Assembly: GCA_963828505.1 (NCBI GenBank)
Contig: CAWHFM010000005.1
Location: 186,001 to 250,000 of the forward strand
DNA from: Bog-473 sp963828505
GTDB lineage: Bacteria; Actinomycetota; Acidimicrobiia; Acidimicrobiales; RAAP-2
Reading direction: 5' to 3'
DNA length: 64,000 bases
Notes under the pieces: generated by a model
Databases searched by the model: none
What the model was told of the DNA's origin: nothing
Seen by the model: only the letters and a program-made list of their open reading frames with translations
In this document: positions 63,021 through 64,000 of the stretch, in pieces
How the letters are laid out: every line of letters starts with the position of its first letter
How positions within the stretch are numbered: position 1 is the first letter of the stretch
Position numbers and translations under genes: made by a program

Positions 63021-64000
63021 ATGGACGCAGAAGACGAGTTCGACGTCGTCGTGATCGGCGGTGGCCCGGGGGGCTACGCCACTGCGCTCTACGGCGCGGC
63101 CGCCGGAATGTCGATTGCGATCGTCGAGCGCGACAAGGTCGGTGGTACCTGCCTGCACCGCGGCTGCATCCCGGCCAAGGAGTTCCTCGAGACGGCCGCC
63201 GTGCGCCGCACCGTCGGCAGTTCGGGCGATTTCGGCATCAAGGTCGAGGGGGTGACGGTCGACTTCGCGGTGAGCCAGGACCGCAAGAACGCGGTTGTGG
63301 ACAAGCTCTGGAAGGGACTGGCGGGCCTGTTGAAGGGGCGCAAGGTGACGACGCTGTCGGGCACGGGCACCCTCGGTCCGGGACACCGGGTCACCGTGGT
63401 CGACGGCGAGGACGCCGGCCGGGTGGTGGTCGGGCGCAACGTGGTGCTCGCGGCCGGCTCGGTGCCGCGCACCCTGGCCGGCTTCGAGGTCGACGGCCGC
63501 TGGGTGATGACCTCCGACGAATTCCTCGACTTGAAGGAGATCCCGGCTTCGGTGGTGGTGGTGGGCGGCGGTGTGATCGGGTGCGAGTTCGCCTCGCTCC
63601 TGTCCGACCTCGGGTCGAAGGTCACGGTCCTCGAGGCGCTCGACTCCATCCTCACCGAGTGCGACGACGACATCATTCGGCTCGTGGCGCGCTCGTTCAA
63701 GAAGCGGGGCATCGACGTCGTGACCGGTGTCATGGTCGAGGGGCACGCGCCGTCCACCGACGGGAAGGTGACGACCGTGTGGGCCGGCGACAAGTCGTGG
63801 GACGTAGAGGCCATCGTCGTCTCCGTCGGCCGGCGGCCCCGGAGCGAAGGCCTCGTCGCCGACGGGGTCGGGGTCCGTATCGACGGGCGCGGGTTCGTCG
63901 AGGCCGACTCGCTCATGCATGCGGGCGAGCCGGGCGTCTACGTCGTCGGCGACCTGGTGGCCGGTACGCCGCAGCTGGCTCATGTGGGCTTCGCCGAGGC
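63021..64000 (+). CDS. lpdA: Dihydrolipoamide dehydrogenase (E3), cut by window edge
   Basis: E3 reoxidises dihydrolipoyl groups of 2-oxoacid dehydrogenases. The visible 326 residues open with the FAD motif VVVIGGGPGGYATA, carry the redox disulfide C44/C49 (GGTCLHRGC) and the NAD-binding VVVVGGGVIGCEFAS at about residue 178, and reach the second FAD motif (VYVVGDLVAGTPQLAH). The interface domain lies beyond the window. Its closeness to aceE supports a pyruvate dehydrogenase role. Confidence 0.94.
   Translation, partial: MDAEDEFDVVVIGGGPGGYATALYGAAAGMSIAIVERDKVGGTCLHRGCIPAKEFLETAAVRRTVGSSGDFGIKVEGVTVDFAVSQDRKNAVVDKLWKGLAGLLKGRKVTTLSGTGTLGPGHRVTVVDGEDAGRVVVGRNVVLAAGSVPRTLAGFEVDGRWVMTSDEFLDLKEIPASVVVVGGGVIGCEFASLLSDLGSKVTVLEALDSILTECDDDIIRLVARSFKKRGIDVVTGVMVEGHAPSTDGKVTTVWAGDKSWDVEAIVVSVGRRPRSEGLVADGVGVRIDGRGFVEADSLMHAGEPGVYVVGDLVAGTPQLAHVGFAE

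Overview
The window reads as a high-GC actinobacterial chromosome, most likely from the class Acidimicrobiia, although no rRNA is present to prove it. The signs are FadA5- and EchA19-like steroid enzymes under KstR-type operators, a homodimeric AceE, a LytR-CpsA-Psr protein, a SUF-only iron-sulfur system, actinobacterial ethylmalonyl-CoA pathway enzymes, and at least a dozen genes whose start codon lies 6-8 nt after a TANNNT box, which is the layout of leaderless transcripts. Eight apparent single-base frameshifts, one of them in sufD, suggest a draft or metagenome assembly with residual indels.

Region by region. 1-6.05 kb: branched-chain amino acid synthesis, with greA-leuC-leuD coupled on the minus strand and leuB-ilvE-cimA on the plus strand behind an attenuator-like leader. 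6-18 kb: acyl-CoA metabolism (two CoA ligases, an acyl-CoA dehydrogenase, a FadA5-like thiolase, an EchA19-like hydratase, a hotdog thioesterase, an SDR) with two KstR-like operators, interrupted by a collagen-like membrane protein, a VTT protein and a potassium channel. 18-25.3 kb: an Lgt-family protein, an IS110 remnant, then a lower-GC surface-glycan island (GT-C-like membrane protein, epimerase, GT2 glycosyltransferase, two methyltransferases). 25.4-31.3 kb: an NlpC/P60 hydrolase behind a structured leader RNA, and three likely ethylmalonyl-CoA pathway enzymes (Mcl, Mcd, Mch). 31.3-37 kb: MutY and a two-gene TIR-WD40 / SLOG-SLATT operon, the best candidate for a little-described signalling or defence system. 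37-43.1 kb: hydrolases, an HsaB-like flavin reductase, a sugar epimerase and oligopeptidase B.

43.2-52.3 kb: the SUF locus. sufB, a small Cys-rich protein, sufD, a Rieske ferredoxin and one sufC lie on the plus strand; sufU, sufS and a second sufC lie on the minus strand, with an LCP protein and a dienoyl-CoA isomerase interleaved. 52.3-57 kb: glyoxalase-II-like hydrolase, acyl-CoA dehydrogenase, an alpha/beta-hydrolase lacking its nucleophile, a glycosyltransferase fragment, a secreted two-repeat protein and a barren stretch. 57-64 kb: thiE, an HhH-GPD protein, an Rrf2 regulator, a DinB fusion, aceE, rnhA and the start of lpd (pyruvate dehydrogenase E1 and E3 near each other).

No rRNA, tRNA, CRISPR array, prophage or intact insertion sequence was seen.
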